From Paramacrobiotus richtersi (taxonomy: Eukaryota; Tardigrada; Eutardigrada; Parachela; Macrobiotidae), in assembly GCA_034698045.1 (NCBI GenBank), contig JAQGAU010000552.1, positions 1 to 26,391 on the forward strand: DNA of 26,391 nt, in the 5' to 3' direction. Made by a program: the position numbers and the translations under genes. Below are positions 10,055-20,281 of the stretch, one piece after another. The notes beneath the pieces were generated by a model. It was given only the letters and a program-made list of their open reading frames with translations. It ran no database searches and was not told the DNA's origin. The stretch's first letter is position 1, and every line of letters starts with the position of its first letter.

Positions 10055-11714
10055 ATGCCGCAGTCATTTAAATTAATTTATTTTGATGGACGGGGCCGGG
10101 CAGAGCTGTTGAGGCTGGTCTTTGTTGCAGCAAACAGGAAATTCGAGGATGTTCGCGTTGATGTAATGGGATGGCCTGCGTTACGTTCTAGTACGTTATC
10201 ATGAATACGGGTTTACCTTACCTTAGATTTACTTTAATATTATCCATCAATGTTAATTACTCTAATTTAATACTGATAATTACTGTTAATCACGGTCACA
10301 GTAATTGCAGTTATTAATTTCTGATCTCTCTTCGTCCTTTTTTTTGTACAGTTCAGCCGGCTACATATTTAACACGGACAATAATTATTATATTATGTCA
10401 TTTTTGAGTAATTTTCAAAGCTTTGGGTTTGGCTAAGTTAATCAGGTCAACATGAAGACCTACCGTCATTAGGTCTTTAAGGACTTATTGTTACTATTTG
10501 TAAGAGAGTTGCGTACGCGTCGACGGATCAACATAAACAATATGCATATCTATATCATTATTCATTTCCGGGTTATTCTGCTTTTATGTGCGGTGTTCAT
10601 GAATGTCCAGTTTGTCTTTAGCAACCCCTTGGGGAACCTTGCCTTTGCTTGAAGTTGACGGTCGAATTGTAGCCCAGAGTAACGCTGTTGCCAGATATCT
10701 GGCCCGATCCTTTCGTAAGTGGATGTACTTAAATCTGATATATATGTGTCTAATTGTTTATTAGCCAAACGATCAGACCTCTTGAAACCAGTGTTAATTT
10801 GCATTTCATTTAAACGGAAACAGATGAGCTATGAAAAGTACTGGGATCGAGCCGTTTTTTTGGGGATGAGGTTAAACGATAAAGTCTATTAATAAGTCGA
10901 ATGTTTCGCACAGTGCTGGCCGGTCAGGACAAATGGCAAGAAGTTCTCGTCGACTCTGTTCTGGAGGCTGTGTCTGATTTCCTAACAAAAGTAATAAACA
11001 TTGGGGAATTAAAAGGAAATGATCATGAAAAGGTAGGTCTGAGTTACTACTCAAGAGGAAGCGGTATTAATGTCTGCTTGCTGCGTAAGTACCGCTGGAT
11101 TACATTTCAGGTGACCTTTATTGTGTGTTCGTATCATTTCGTGCTCGCTGATAATTGTAAAATTACTGTGAATACATTCGCGGTTTAATGTTATCAATTC
11201 AGTTTCTTAGTACTACTCTTGCAATTGCAGGCAGAAGCGGTACATAAATTTAAAGAAGTGACCGTTCCAGCCGTACTCGCCAATCTTGATCGCTTCGTAT
11301 CACAGTATGGAAACAATGGCTTTACCGTGGGAAATCATGTGCGAAAGCGACATATATATTTATAATGGAATCACAGACAATATGAAAATAACTGCAGATT
11401 TAGCAATGCAGACAGCACAATGAAAGTCTCGTAATCTAACAAATAATCTGGAAATAAAAATAATAACCAATTGCCTTGCAGATGACGATTGCAGATATTG
11501 CCATATTCAACGGTATGTACCCGAATTGCGTATGCGCAGTTTTATTTCTTAAGTGGAAGCGTTGGTTTCAGTGCTGGACAGTTTGATACACCACGGTATT
11601 TTCGATCCGCGATCTTTGGACCATTATCCACTGGTCATGAAGGTCTTCACCAGCGTAAAAACTCAGCCAAGAATCGCTGCTTACCTCAACGAACGACCCA
11701 ATGCTTCGTTTTAA
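10055..11714 (+). CDS. Sigma-class glutathione S-transferase, copy 1
   Basis: Six exons: 10055-10190, 10622-10714, 10914-11032, 11231-11338, 11482-11512, 11572-11714; phases 1,1,0,0,1 all match, giving 209 residues, the usual size. Cytosolic enzyme that conjugates glutathione to electrophiles; sigma members can also act as prostaglandin D synthases. The N-terminal thioredoxin-like domain has the catalytic Tyr9 in KLIYFDGRGRAE, the cis-proline segment TPWGTLPLLEVDG and the glutathione-binding Gln64-Ser65 in AQSNAVARYLA. The helical C-terminal domain has LDRFVSQYG, then MTIADIAIFNVLD (the family N-capping box Thr-Ile-Ala-Asp). This is the only copy that lacks the intron inside the LLE-VDG segment. 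It is also the most canonical copy at the glutathione site, which fits a founder or best-preserved member, though this is inference. Confidence 0.96.
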
Positions 11715-12578
11715 TAAGTCTCTCTGCACACCATACTGAACGTTCTACTATATGATTTAGAAAACAATTGTGACAAGAGTCTGGTGTTCCAAAAAAGTCC
11801 AATTATTGATGTAATACAGAACTGTGTTTCCTTTCAATCTTGCATAACGTCAGCGACATAATACGCTGATAGATTTTACTGTTCCGAACTGCTGGGATCC
11901 GTAATGTTGGTGTGCCATTTAAAAACTGGAAGATGCCACCATATTAAAGGATTTTTATTGTGGTTTTGTGCTCATAGTTCGGGTGATAATTCTGGGTTTC
12001 TTTAATGACGCCCTTGGTTGTTACAGAATGATCACACGATACGGTATCACGGATAGAAGGATCATGAAATTTTGTAGATGTATCATATAATCGATATCAT
12101 ATGAGTATCCTTCTACGAAAGCATGGTCTACACATATGTTTTAAATACGGTTGTAAGAATAACAGCTTGAGTTTCACCTGGTGTGCATTATGTAATTTTC
12201 TTGCATGCTGGGCAAACATAGAGAAGCATGATTCGGCAAAAATCCGCACCGGTATGTAGTCCCAATTCAATAAACCTACCCTGGAACACACCTTTATACG
12301 TTGGTGCTGCAGTAAACAGAGACTTTAAGCAAACAGAGTACGTACCTGTGGATCAACTTTGTAGAAGTAACACCGGCCGGTAAACAAAAGGAAAGGCGGA
12401 CAACCATAAAACTGGTGTATTGCTTTTACAGATTCTGGATTTACAGTATACATATATATCAATTGAGTAACTTCGTTGTGTGGAAGGTGAATGAGCATTG
12501 TGCCATTACAAGCCTCAAGTAAAAGCTTAATTATAAGCCATTCTGTTTCTCTGATTTTCAAATTGGTACCAAACCGCA
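11715..12578. other. Spacer between GST copies 1 and 2, holding a lectin-like remnant
   Basis: 864 bases with the GST copy 2 promoter at the right end. On the minus strand, 12178-12411 contains two exon-like frames resembling the first half of a C-type lectin domain (separate entry). No other feature was recognised, and no TATA box or clear polyadenylation signal for GST copy 1. Confidence 0.5.
12178..12411 (-). pseudogene. C-type-lectin-like domain fragment (probable remnant)
   Basis: Two minus-strand exon-like pieces in coding order: 12411-12346 and 12306-12178, both phase 0, with splice motifs CAG|GTACGT and CTGCAG|C. The first encodes GCPPFLLFTGRCYFYKVD, a typical lectin-domain start (Cys-Pro, then Gly-Arg-Cys-Tyr). 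The second encodes a Trp and then FAESCFSMFAQHARKLHN, which resembles the second helix region of the fold, and ends at a GTGAAA splice site where the left lectin also has a phase-0 intron. No WIGL exon, terminal cysteines or signal peptide were found on either side. The open frame extends further upstream to about 12580 without a convincing start. Most likely a decayed or truncated lectin copy; a real gene with diverged exons is possible. Confidence 0.35.
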
Positions 12579-13953
12579 ATGCCTCATTATAAAGTTACTT
12601 ATTTTGATCTGCGCGGTCGCGGGGAATTTGTTCGTATTGTCTTGGGAGCGGCCGGGCAAAAATTTGAAGATCATCGAGTTGCGTTTCCTGACTGGCCCCA
12701 AGTCAAACCAAGTACGGTTATTACAACAGCCTCAAATCAAAATTCTTGATCTTCTGTATACGGTAATGTGGTACTTAACAGATACTCCTTGGGGATCCGC
12801 TCCAGTTTTAGGTAAGCATGATTCGACGGGTACTTTATTTTTTTATATCTGAATTAACACTACGCAATAACATGAATTCTGTTGTTCGTACTGTAATTCG
12901 GAGAAAAAATGGTTTTTGATGTACGGTACATTACTAACTACCTCGGTATTCATATGCACGACTTTTGTAATGGCTATTCAGCGCAGCGTTGCAAAGAATT
13001 GGAATGTCGTGTTACCTGTGGCCGCAGTTTTAATGTTGTGGGAAGTGCGCTTTATGATAAACAGAAAACGTGTACAATAACTGATATCGACTGGTTCATC
13101 GCTGTTGTATAGAGGTGGATGGAAAGCAGCTAGCTCAAACAACGGCTATTGTGAGATTCATCGGCCAACGTTATGGTATGTACGTAGTTACCGAATGAAT
13201 ATTGAAAACCAAAATTACAAGATTTTGGCTATTGATTTACGCTTATGTTTAACCACTAGGACTGGTTCCAAGCGGGGACTGGGAAGAGGGACTAGTTGAT
13301 TCCGTAGTTGAAGTGTCAATGGATATATTTAACGGGATGGAAAAAATTGCGTTCCATATGACAGAGGATGAAAAGGTATATGTGCCGAGTGTTCCGGTAT
13401 ATACATCGATCGATAAGTCATTCTTATATTTTTCTCTTACTGCAGCCGGAAGGAACCAAGAAATTTCTGGAAGTCCAGCTTCCAACAATTTTGAGTAATC
13501 TGGACAAATTCATCGCTTTACATGGCAGTCATGGTCATTGTGTGGGCAGCAAGGTACCAGCTGACAGCTGTACTCCACCCTATTCACAATATTTACAATC
13601 AGCGTTAGAAACTTGATTTTGGAACCTACAACTGAACGTTTAATAACGTATTAATACGCATGTTTTTTTTGCAGCTGACTACAGCGGATGTATGTCTGTT
13701 CTGTGGTAAGTCATCAAATCGGAAAATTGTAGTGCGCAGTAGAACTGTTTATCAGAGCCGCATAACTGTACACATAGTAATCTTGGAAATCGATTTAAGC
13801 TGTGATTCGGATTGTTTAGCTTTCGACCTGCTGAAGGAATTTAAATTTATCACGAATCCATCCTTCTTTGATCCGTATCCGAAGGTCAAGGGCGTTCTGG
13901 ATAAGGTGCTGCATAACGACAAGGTGTCGGCTTACCTGAAAGTCCGAAAATAA
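12579..13953 (+). CDS. Sigma-class glutathione S-transferase, copy 2
   Basis: Seven exons: 12579-12711, 12782-12811, 13113-13175, 13260-13375, 13446-13553, 13675-13705, 13820-13953; all phases match, 204 residues. Catalytic Tyr8 in KVTYFDLRGRGE; TPWGSAPVLEVDG carries the cis-proline; the glutathione site reads Gln63-Thr64 (AQTTAIVRF) instead of Gln-Ser, a conservative change. The C-terminal domain starts LVPSGDWEE and includes LDKFIALHG and LTTADVCLF. The C-terminus (VSAYLKVRK) resembles the ends of copies 3 and 4. The extra intron relative to copy 1 splits the Glu codon of LE-VDG (G|AG). The spacing and order within the array point to tandem duplication. Confidence 0.95.
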
Positions 13954-15413
13954 GCTCTCTGCTGATGGAATGGAACAAAATCTTAATTACTTAACTGGGA
14001 CCTTTGTATGACATTTAATGCATACACCTTTATAATTACGCTGGCACTCTTTACGTATGTTGTTTCCTATGATGTTGAAGGTCTCGTTCTCCGTGTTAAA
14101 CTGCAACATTAGCTTGTTTCTAATTAGCCGTGGTTAGAGAATCAAATCTACATATATGTGGTTGTGTTTTGATTATATGATGTGTGTTAGTTTATATATA
14201 AACAATTAATGTTAAATTACACATTAAATGTAATTACATGCAGGCTGTATGCTTACTTACAGCTGTAACACATGCATCAAATTATTAGCTGCGATTATCT
14301 ATGGAGCAACCATTGTTTATGATCGCCTAAACTTTAAGCAAAATTCTAATAGTTATGCGCAATCGTGACTGACATATGCGCTTACAGCAAATTAAATAAG
14401 CGCTGAAGGGGTTTGGTTATGTGAGTTGTTGTACCTAGAGTCGTCGTATACAATTAAAATAACAGAAGTTTACGGCTGAATCAGACTAACCCTTCCCTCC
14501 AATGACAAAAAACAATGCCTACAAATAGTAGTTTTGCCTGTGTGTTCTTTATGAGTGTTTGTACTTGCTAACTTTAAGTCAGTATCTAACTGCATGTAAA
14601 CAAGCCAAAAACCGAGAAGGTTTGAGAATCATTAATTCTAAAAACTTCAAAGAACAGGCGTCACATATATACATATGGAACCGCTTTAGGAGGCTAAGGC
14701 AGCGAGGTGTTACTGTGAAATGGCATAATACTGATGCTCAGAACATGTATATGAAAGAGTGCATGAATTTAAAGTCTCAAAATTCTGGAGATTCCTAAAT
14801 TTTGTTGCATCAAGTACTGACTCATTTTTACTGACGCTCCTTTATTTATCATGTATGCCATGTCCTTAGGGGGTTTCTAAACAGACAAGAGTAAAATTAT
14901 GATTATGTGCAGTAATGTATTTTCTTGATCATGGTGCAATTAATCACAGTAGTCCCGCTGCTAAAACGTGCTATGACTGCAGAGATCGAAACATTGTAAG
15001 GTTTCTTAGTGGACCCTCAATTAGGCTACTCTTGAAAGAACTACAATAACCAAATTGGATAGCACGTTCATCAAAGTTTCTTGTGTTATCATGACACAAG
15101 AGCTTTATCACCAATAAAAGTGCTTTTGTGGTGTTTTAATGACAATGTTTGAATAGGTACTCTAATCAGAAAAATAACATCATTCATATAAAAGCGAGAA
15201 AGCTTTATTTTAAAGTGGGCCCACGTTGAAAATAACTTTTTAAGCAACATAGCTGAGCCGGACCAACAGTAGAAACGGTGAGGATTTGCCAGAACGTTTA
15301 AATGTAAGTTGGATGCACACAAACTCAGTCCTATAACAGCACGGTGATGTTATAAATGGTCCTTGCTGTCCGTGAGATCTGAAATGCTGTTTTAGTTCCA
15401 ACGCATCTCTACA
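13954..15413. other. Spacer between GST copies 2 and 3
   Basis: 1.46 kb with no recognisable gene. A plus-strand open frame at 14559-14798 (79 codons) has no domain, homology cue or splice support and is not called. The right end should carry the promoter of copy 3; CTGTTTTAG ending at 15395 could be a 5'-UTR 3' splice site. Confidence 0.5.
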
Positions 15414-16882
15414 ATGCCGAGTTATAAAGTGGTATACTGGGATGGCGCAAAAGGCCGGGGGGAATACATCCGCTTGCTGTTATCAGCTGTTGGTCAAAAA
15501 TGGGAAGAAGTGCCAGTGACCTTTCAGGACTGGCCCACCTTAAAGCCAAGTGGGTCATCAAGCAGGTTTTTAACATGATAAACATTCACTGCTAAAGGAC
15601 TCCACATCTCACCTTCTTGCGTTCGATTTAAGAATTGTTCGATTTAAATCACAAATTAATCTGGTTCAACAGCTTATATATATAAAGTTTCCTATTATTT
15701 CATATGTACAAAACGTTTTGATTCACTTACAGATACTCCATGGGGTCAACTACCAAGTACGTACACATCAAATAAACTGAGATGGTTTTTTGCTTTTCAT
15801 ATACATTGCAGCAATCTGCGCGTGGTTACAATTTTTGTATTAAATTTATAAATTTATATGATTTTAGTTCTGGAAGTGGACGGGAAGAAACTGGCGCAAA
15901 CCAGCGCGATTGTCAATTTTTTGGCTCGGCGATATGGTAGCATAAATATACCGTAACCGCGCGTTTATATTTTCGGTTAGTCTGATCATGTTTGTTCAAG
16001 GCTTAGCCGGTGGAGATGAATGGGAGCAGGCACTGGTCGAATCTGTGGTTGCAGCAACATCTGATGTTTTTTCTGCGATGGGAAAAGTGGTCATGGCTCC
16101 GGATGGACAAAAGGTGTGCGGTGTCAGAATCATTAATCACTGTAGCATATAAATTGAGTATTCTTACGATTTACGTTAGGTATTTTTATAGGTTGATCTA
16201 AACGTATTCTAAACGCTAAAATGTATCTTTATGCTACTGTGTATCTTTATGCTACTATGTGCAGTTTTGCGTTGTGGCGTTTTTTATCCGTCTAATAACG
16301 AGCTTTCATTGATTGTGGTGACTGAAGAATTTATGTCAGTAAACAATCATTTGAATTTTTTTAAAAGGCCGCCGAAAGTCAAAAATTCCAACAGGAAGTC
16401 TTCAATCCCGCTTTAAAGCACTGGGAAAAATTCATTTCTGAGCACGGCATGGGAGGCTCCACCGTGGGAAATAAGGTAGGCGTTCATCTGTAGTATTTTA
16501 GTGTCTCATACGGGAAAAACGGAAAAAAATGACTATCACCAAAGCTAGAATTCAGCATCACCGTTGTTCTAATTTGGTGGTTTTATGTTATACTTTAACA
16601 GCTTACAGCCGCGGATATTGCGATTTACAACGGTAAGAGTGCTGTTAGAATTCTATGTGGACGTACAGTACACACACAGATGATAATATTAAGTTCATTT
16701 CACATTTAACGCCCAGGTTCCCTGTATGTGTAAAATATTGTCTTTTATCGGCAGTGTTGGATTCTACACTTTCGCTTAATCTGACTACAAAGGATTTCAT
16801 CGACAGTTTTCCAAAAGTGAAAGATGTGGTCACCAAAATTCGGAGTGATGATAAGCTTACTGGATACGTGAAAAAACATTAA
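15414..16882 (+). CDS. Sigma-class glutathione S-transferase, copy 3 (diverged near the active site)
   Basis: Seven exons: 15414-15549, 15733-15756, 15868-15936, 16001-16113, 16368-16475, 16602-16632, 16755-16882; phases match, 202 residues. The catalytic Tyr8 is kept, but the next segment reads YWDGAKGRGEY: Phe is changed to Trp and one residue is inserted before the Gly-Arg-Gly-Glu, right beside the active site. Glutathione-site motif AQTSAIVNFLARRYG keeps Gln64 and has Thr65; the usual Arg/Val-Arg is Asn. The C-terminal domain includes ALKHWEKFISEHG and LTAADIAIYN. The intron in the LE-VDG region lies 6 bases upstream of its position in copies 2 and 4 (A|TT of PILE rather than G|AG). Likely an active enzyme with altered substrate preference; activity is not provable from sequence. 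Confidence 0.94.
16222..16257. repeat. Perfect-period 18-base tandem repeat in an intron of GST copy 3
   Basis: TGTATCTTTATGCTACTG is followed directly by TGTATCTTTATGCTACTA, then the start of a third unit. Only the last base differs. Such a repeat is prone to length variation and could be a population marker. Confidence 0.8.
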
Positions 16883-18355
16883 TGTTATAAGGGTTGATCA
16901 CCAAGTGAAGTAGTGGATGTCGCTGCATATAATTATGATCAAGAAAAGTGACATGCGATGGCTGCTTTAGTTTCGCTTGCAGATTCATTACACAAATCGA
17001 GTACAGAAACAGCTCGAATTATTATTGTCTGTTAGTAAAGTCTTTGTTTTATTTCTGCGGAAGATCGAAAGACTTCACCGAAGAATTAAGCGTAGTTAGA
17101 AAACAAGAATCAAATTATTGCGGCGGTGAAAATCACTATAGCAGATGCAAACAGAAAAGAGTACAGTTAACCGGTGTCAAATTAAAGTCAATCCGGTAAT
17201 TTCGTCAAAGCATGTTGCATTTAGTATGGTTCCGGGAATCTGCAGGATTTCATGCATACAGTACGTGAGTCCCTCGTTCCAGATATTTACTGTCAGCAGC
17301 TTGCTCTCAAAAGATCCAGAAACGCATACCAGAGATGAAAGGTTTATGTCAATCGATTAAAAAACGGCGCAAACTCGAAAGCATCTGTACAAACGGGATT
17401 CAGTATTATACCATACATATTCAATTTGCAAAGCATGGTAATATGAAGAACACAGCTGGAACAGACCTAAAGGCTCGTATCCGTACCGTACGGTATCTTA
17501 TGCCATACCGGTTCCGGTTCCGGTTCCAGCAGTGTAAGATGACTCCCGATATTCTTCCCAGGCATGTCAACTGCAGAAAGCGCTCTAAGAAATCAGTGCA
17601 CCAACCTCACTACTGCGCACTCACATATTAGGCGAAGTGCGTTTGGGGATGGTATCTAGATTCTAGAACGCTATATAACCGAGCAGAATTCTCTGAATAC
17701 GTTCACTGCATCTCGGAAAAGTTTCTAGGAACTATTTAAGTGTTCCAGTTTTGGACAGAGGTACTAGTACTTGCAAGATAGTAAAGATAGCTTCTGAATA
17801 TTTTAAATAGATTTATTTACAAAATTAATCATTCTTCTTTGCGCCATACGTACTGAACGCCTAAACGTCGGTCGTGACAGCTTTCGAGGCAGAAAACGTA
17901 AACAAACCTTTCTGCTTGCTCTGTTCTTTTCGGCTTCGCTGTGGGTTGCTCTAAGTTCACAGCAATAAAAACTAATCAAAACACATATGTATTCTGTATT
18001 ATGTGTGATAGATTTGTCAAAGAGAAGCATTTTCAGCTTGCATGCAGTACTAGTACGTTTTTATATACAGATGCTTCGTCAAGCACGAAGTTATAGTGTG
18101 ACTATGTGAGACTGCCCGGAATGACATGCAGTTTTGTTTATGGTGTTGAATTTTAAAAACCGGTTTCGATCGAAAACCGGCACCGCCAGGTACAAAAGTT
18201 TTGCTCGGTCCGGATATTGGAATTCTGAAATTACAGCCAGGCGTGTGGATGTGGTTACAATACACTCCACGGTTTTTTTCTTCAGATTGGCATTTTCTCC
18301 CATATTGGCGAAGGTTCACTCTGTTCTGGTGTTTCTTTCTGTATCTGCTTACAGA
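16883..18355. other. Spacer between GST copies 3 and 4
   Basis: 1.47 kb without a recognised gene. It contains a short CCGGTT tandem run at 17508-17527. Several open frames overlap each other between 16948 and 18361 on both strands; none shows a family motif. One (from ATG 18134) is in frame with GST copy 4, but a strong 3' splice site (CTGCTTACAG, ending 18354) lies one base before the GST ATG, so that stretch is more likely an intron or leader. Confidence 0.5.
17508..17527. repeat. CCGGTT short tandem repeat
   Basis: CCGGTTCCGGTTCCGGTTCC is three units of a 6-base motif plus two bases, in the spacer between GST copies 3 and 4. It is GC-rich compared with its surroundings. Confidence 0.7.
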
Positions 18356-19943
18356 ATGCATACCTACAAACTCGTATATTTTGATGGACGCGGCCGAGGA
18401 GAATTCGTTCGTTTGATTTTTGCTACTGTCGGACAGAAGTTTGAAGATTATCGAGTGGCAACTCCCGACTGGCCAGCTTTTAAACCAAGTGGGAAAATAA
18501 CAATTGAATTTCCATCGTAACTGCGTCTAAATCGTCCTATTTTGTTGCAGCTACTCCATGGGGAACTATACCTTACCTTGGTAATCTTATAATTAGCTAC
18601 TTTTTGCTTTGATTATTGTCACAGTAATTAAACAACGAACAAACCAGTCAAGATATTTCCTGTGTCCGTGTGTTTACGTAGTATAATATGAACCTCTGGT
18701 TCATATAATATATAGACTATAATCGGTAACAATACATGCAGTGTGAAAAATTTCGAAGCGCCAGTTTAGTAAAATCAACGGAAATATCAATGAATATATA
18801 CGTAAAAATATCTAATAATCAAGTCACCATTTCAGTCAACTAACGCATTGAATTTATTGTCGGTTAATTTATGTATTATTGCAGAAGTGGACGGAAAGCC
18901 ATTGGGCGAAACAAAAGTCATAATCAGATATCTGGGACAACGTTACGGTTAGGAGTTTCTCTTTACATACAGTACATGATTACAGACAAAATTTAATTGA
19001 TATATGAAGTTAAACTCGATAACTGATTCATAAATATAAATTAAAGATCTACTTCCGAGTGGAGATTTTGAGCAAGCTCTGGCAAGTTCGTTGGTCGAAA
19101 AAGCTAGTGACATCTACGACGGTATGGTGAAAATTTTATTCCACACTGCCGAAGGAGACAAGGTTCGTATGTGGCGTATATGCACTTATTGTTAATGTCA
19201 GCTGATTAGATTATGAACCGTAACTTTATTGTCAGTCAAAGGCAACGAAGGAATACATGGAAGAAACAGTTGCGACCATCCTTAAGAATGTGGAAAAATT
19301 TGTCTCACAACATGGCCGCAATGGTCATTGTTTTGGTAGTAAGGTAAGTCGTAAACATTCAGAGCAGCGCTTTCATGAGCGTCGGAAGCGTTAAATCTAC
19401 TTATATAATGCGTGCGCATATATTATACGTTAACAGTCGCTGTACAAATGCTACACATGTTCCATATTTCAAAGTAACTGCATTCTGTAATTACAGCTGA
19501 CCACTGCCGATTTATCGTTATTTTGCGGTAAGTACGAAAGACTAGCAAATGCCAAGAAGCGGAACGCAACAGAATTCTGTTGCCGCTTCGAAGCGGCCTT
19601 CGGATTCAGAATTAATTTGAGCCGATGACAAAATATATTCACGGCCCAATCGAACGATACAACGTAACGGATGCATATATACAGATATACTCGACACAAA
19701 ATCGAAACACTGCATATGCAGTGGCCGAGGACAAAACGTTACTTTCATGATATACAAATTTGAAGTTTCCTATCTTCAAAACGTTTCATAATGTGAAACA
19801 TTTCAGCTGTGGATCTTCTGAAAGAATGGAAATTCGTCAGCGATCCTGCAGGTTTTTTGACACCGTATCCCAAACTGAAGGCTGCCCTGGATAACGTTGC
19901 CCACAATGAAAAAGTCGTCCATTATTTACGAACGCGCAAATGA
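18356..19943 (+). CDS. Sigma-class glutathione S-transferase, copy 4 (altered glutathione site)
   Basis: Seven exons: 18356-18488, 18551-18580, 18885-18947, 19047-19162, 19236-19343, 19497-19527, 19807-19943; phases match, 205 residues. Catalytic Tyr8 in KLVYFDGRGRGE and cis-proline segment TPWGTIPYLEVDG are normal. The glutathione site, normally Gln-Ser, reads Glu63-Thr64-Lys65 (LGETKVIIRYLG), a charge change where the gamma-glutamyl group is bound. The C-terminal domain has LLPSGDFEQ, VEKFVSQHG, LTTADLSLF and ends in LRTRK. The ATG at 18356 was chosen because it aligns with the other copies and follows a 3' splice site by one base, which suggests a 5'-UTR intron or a trans-splice acceptor. 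The third intron has the unusual donor GTTAGG. The gene converges on TTC30, whose stop lies 339 bases away. Confidence 0.95.
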
Positions 19944-20281
19944 CAAGATACTGTTTTAACTATTTTCCAAGCAAGCATTACTTGGGAAATCGCAAGGAAT
20001 ATTGTTGTTTTTCTAGAACTGTTAGTGTAAGTTGTACACGGCATAGACTCGACGGGTCTTGTTCAGTTTTTCGAGTCTACACGATCCAGTTGGATCTTTT
20101 AAACCTTGATGTTTGCGAAACCGATGTTCTGCGAGATGGCCAAAGGTCAAAAGACTTGCCTATTAAACGGGAACATAAGCAAAAATTCCCGAAAAAAAAT
20201 ATAAATCATATTGTCTACTACTTCAGCGAAAGGACCAAGTCCCAGCTGCAAACGCGCGAATTTTTTTTCATAGTTTTCAGG
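19944..20281. other. Convergent 3' spacer between GST copy 4 and TTC30
   Basis: 338 bases that must hold both 3' UTRs. A long plus-strand open frame runs from 19940 to 20488 but overlaps the last TTC30 exons in antisense and shows no family motif. I treat it as chance. No GST-side AATAAA is evident. Confidence 0.45.

Noticed and set aside
14559-14798. 79-codon plus-strand open frame between GST copies 2 and 3
   Set aside because: No domain, no splice partners and no paralogous frame in the other spacers.
18134-18355. N-terminal extension of GST copy 4 from an in-frame upstream ATG
   Set aside because: The other three copies start at the equivalent of 18356, and a strong 3' splice site ends one base before that ATG.
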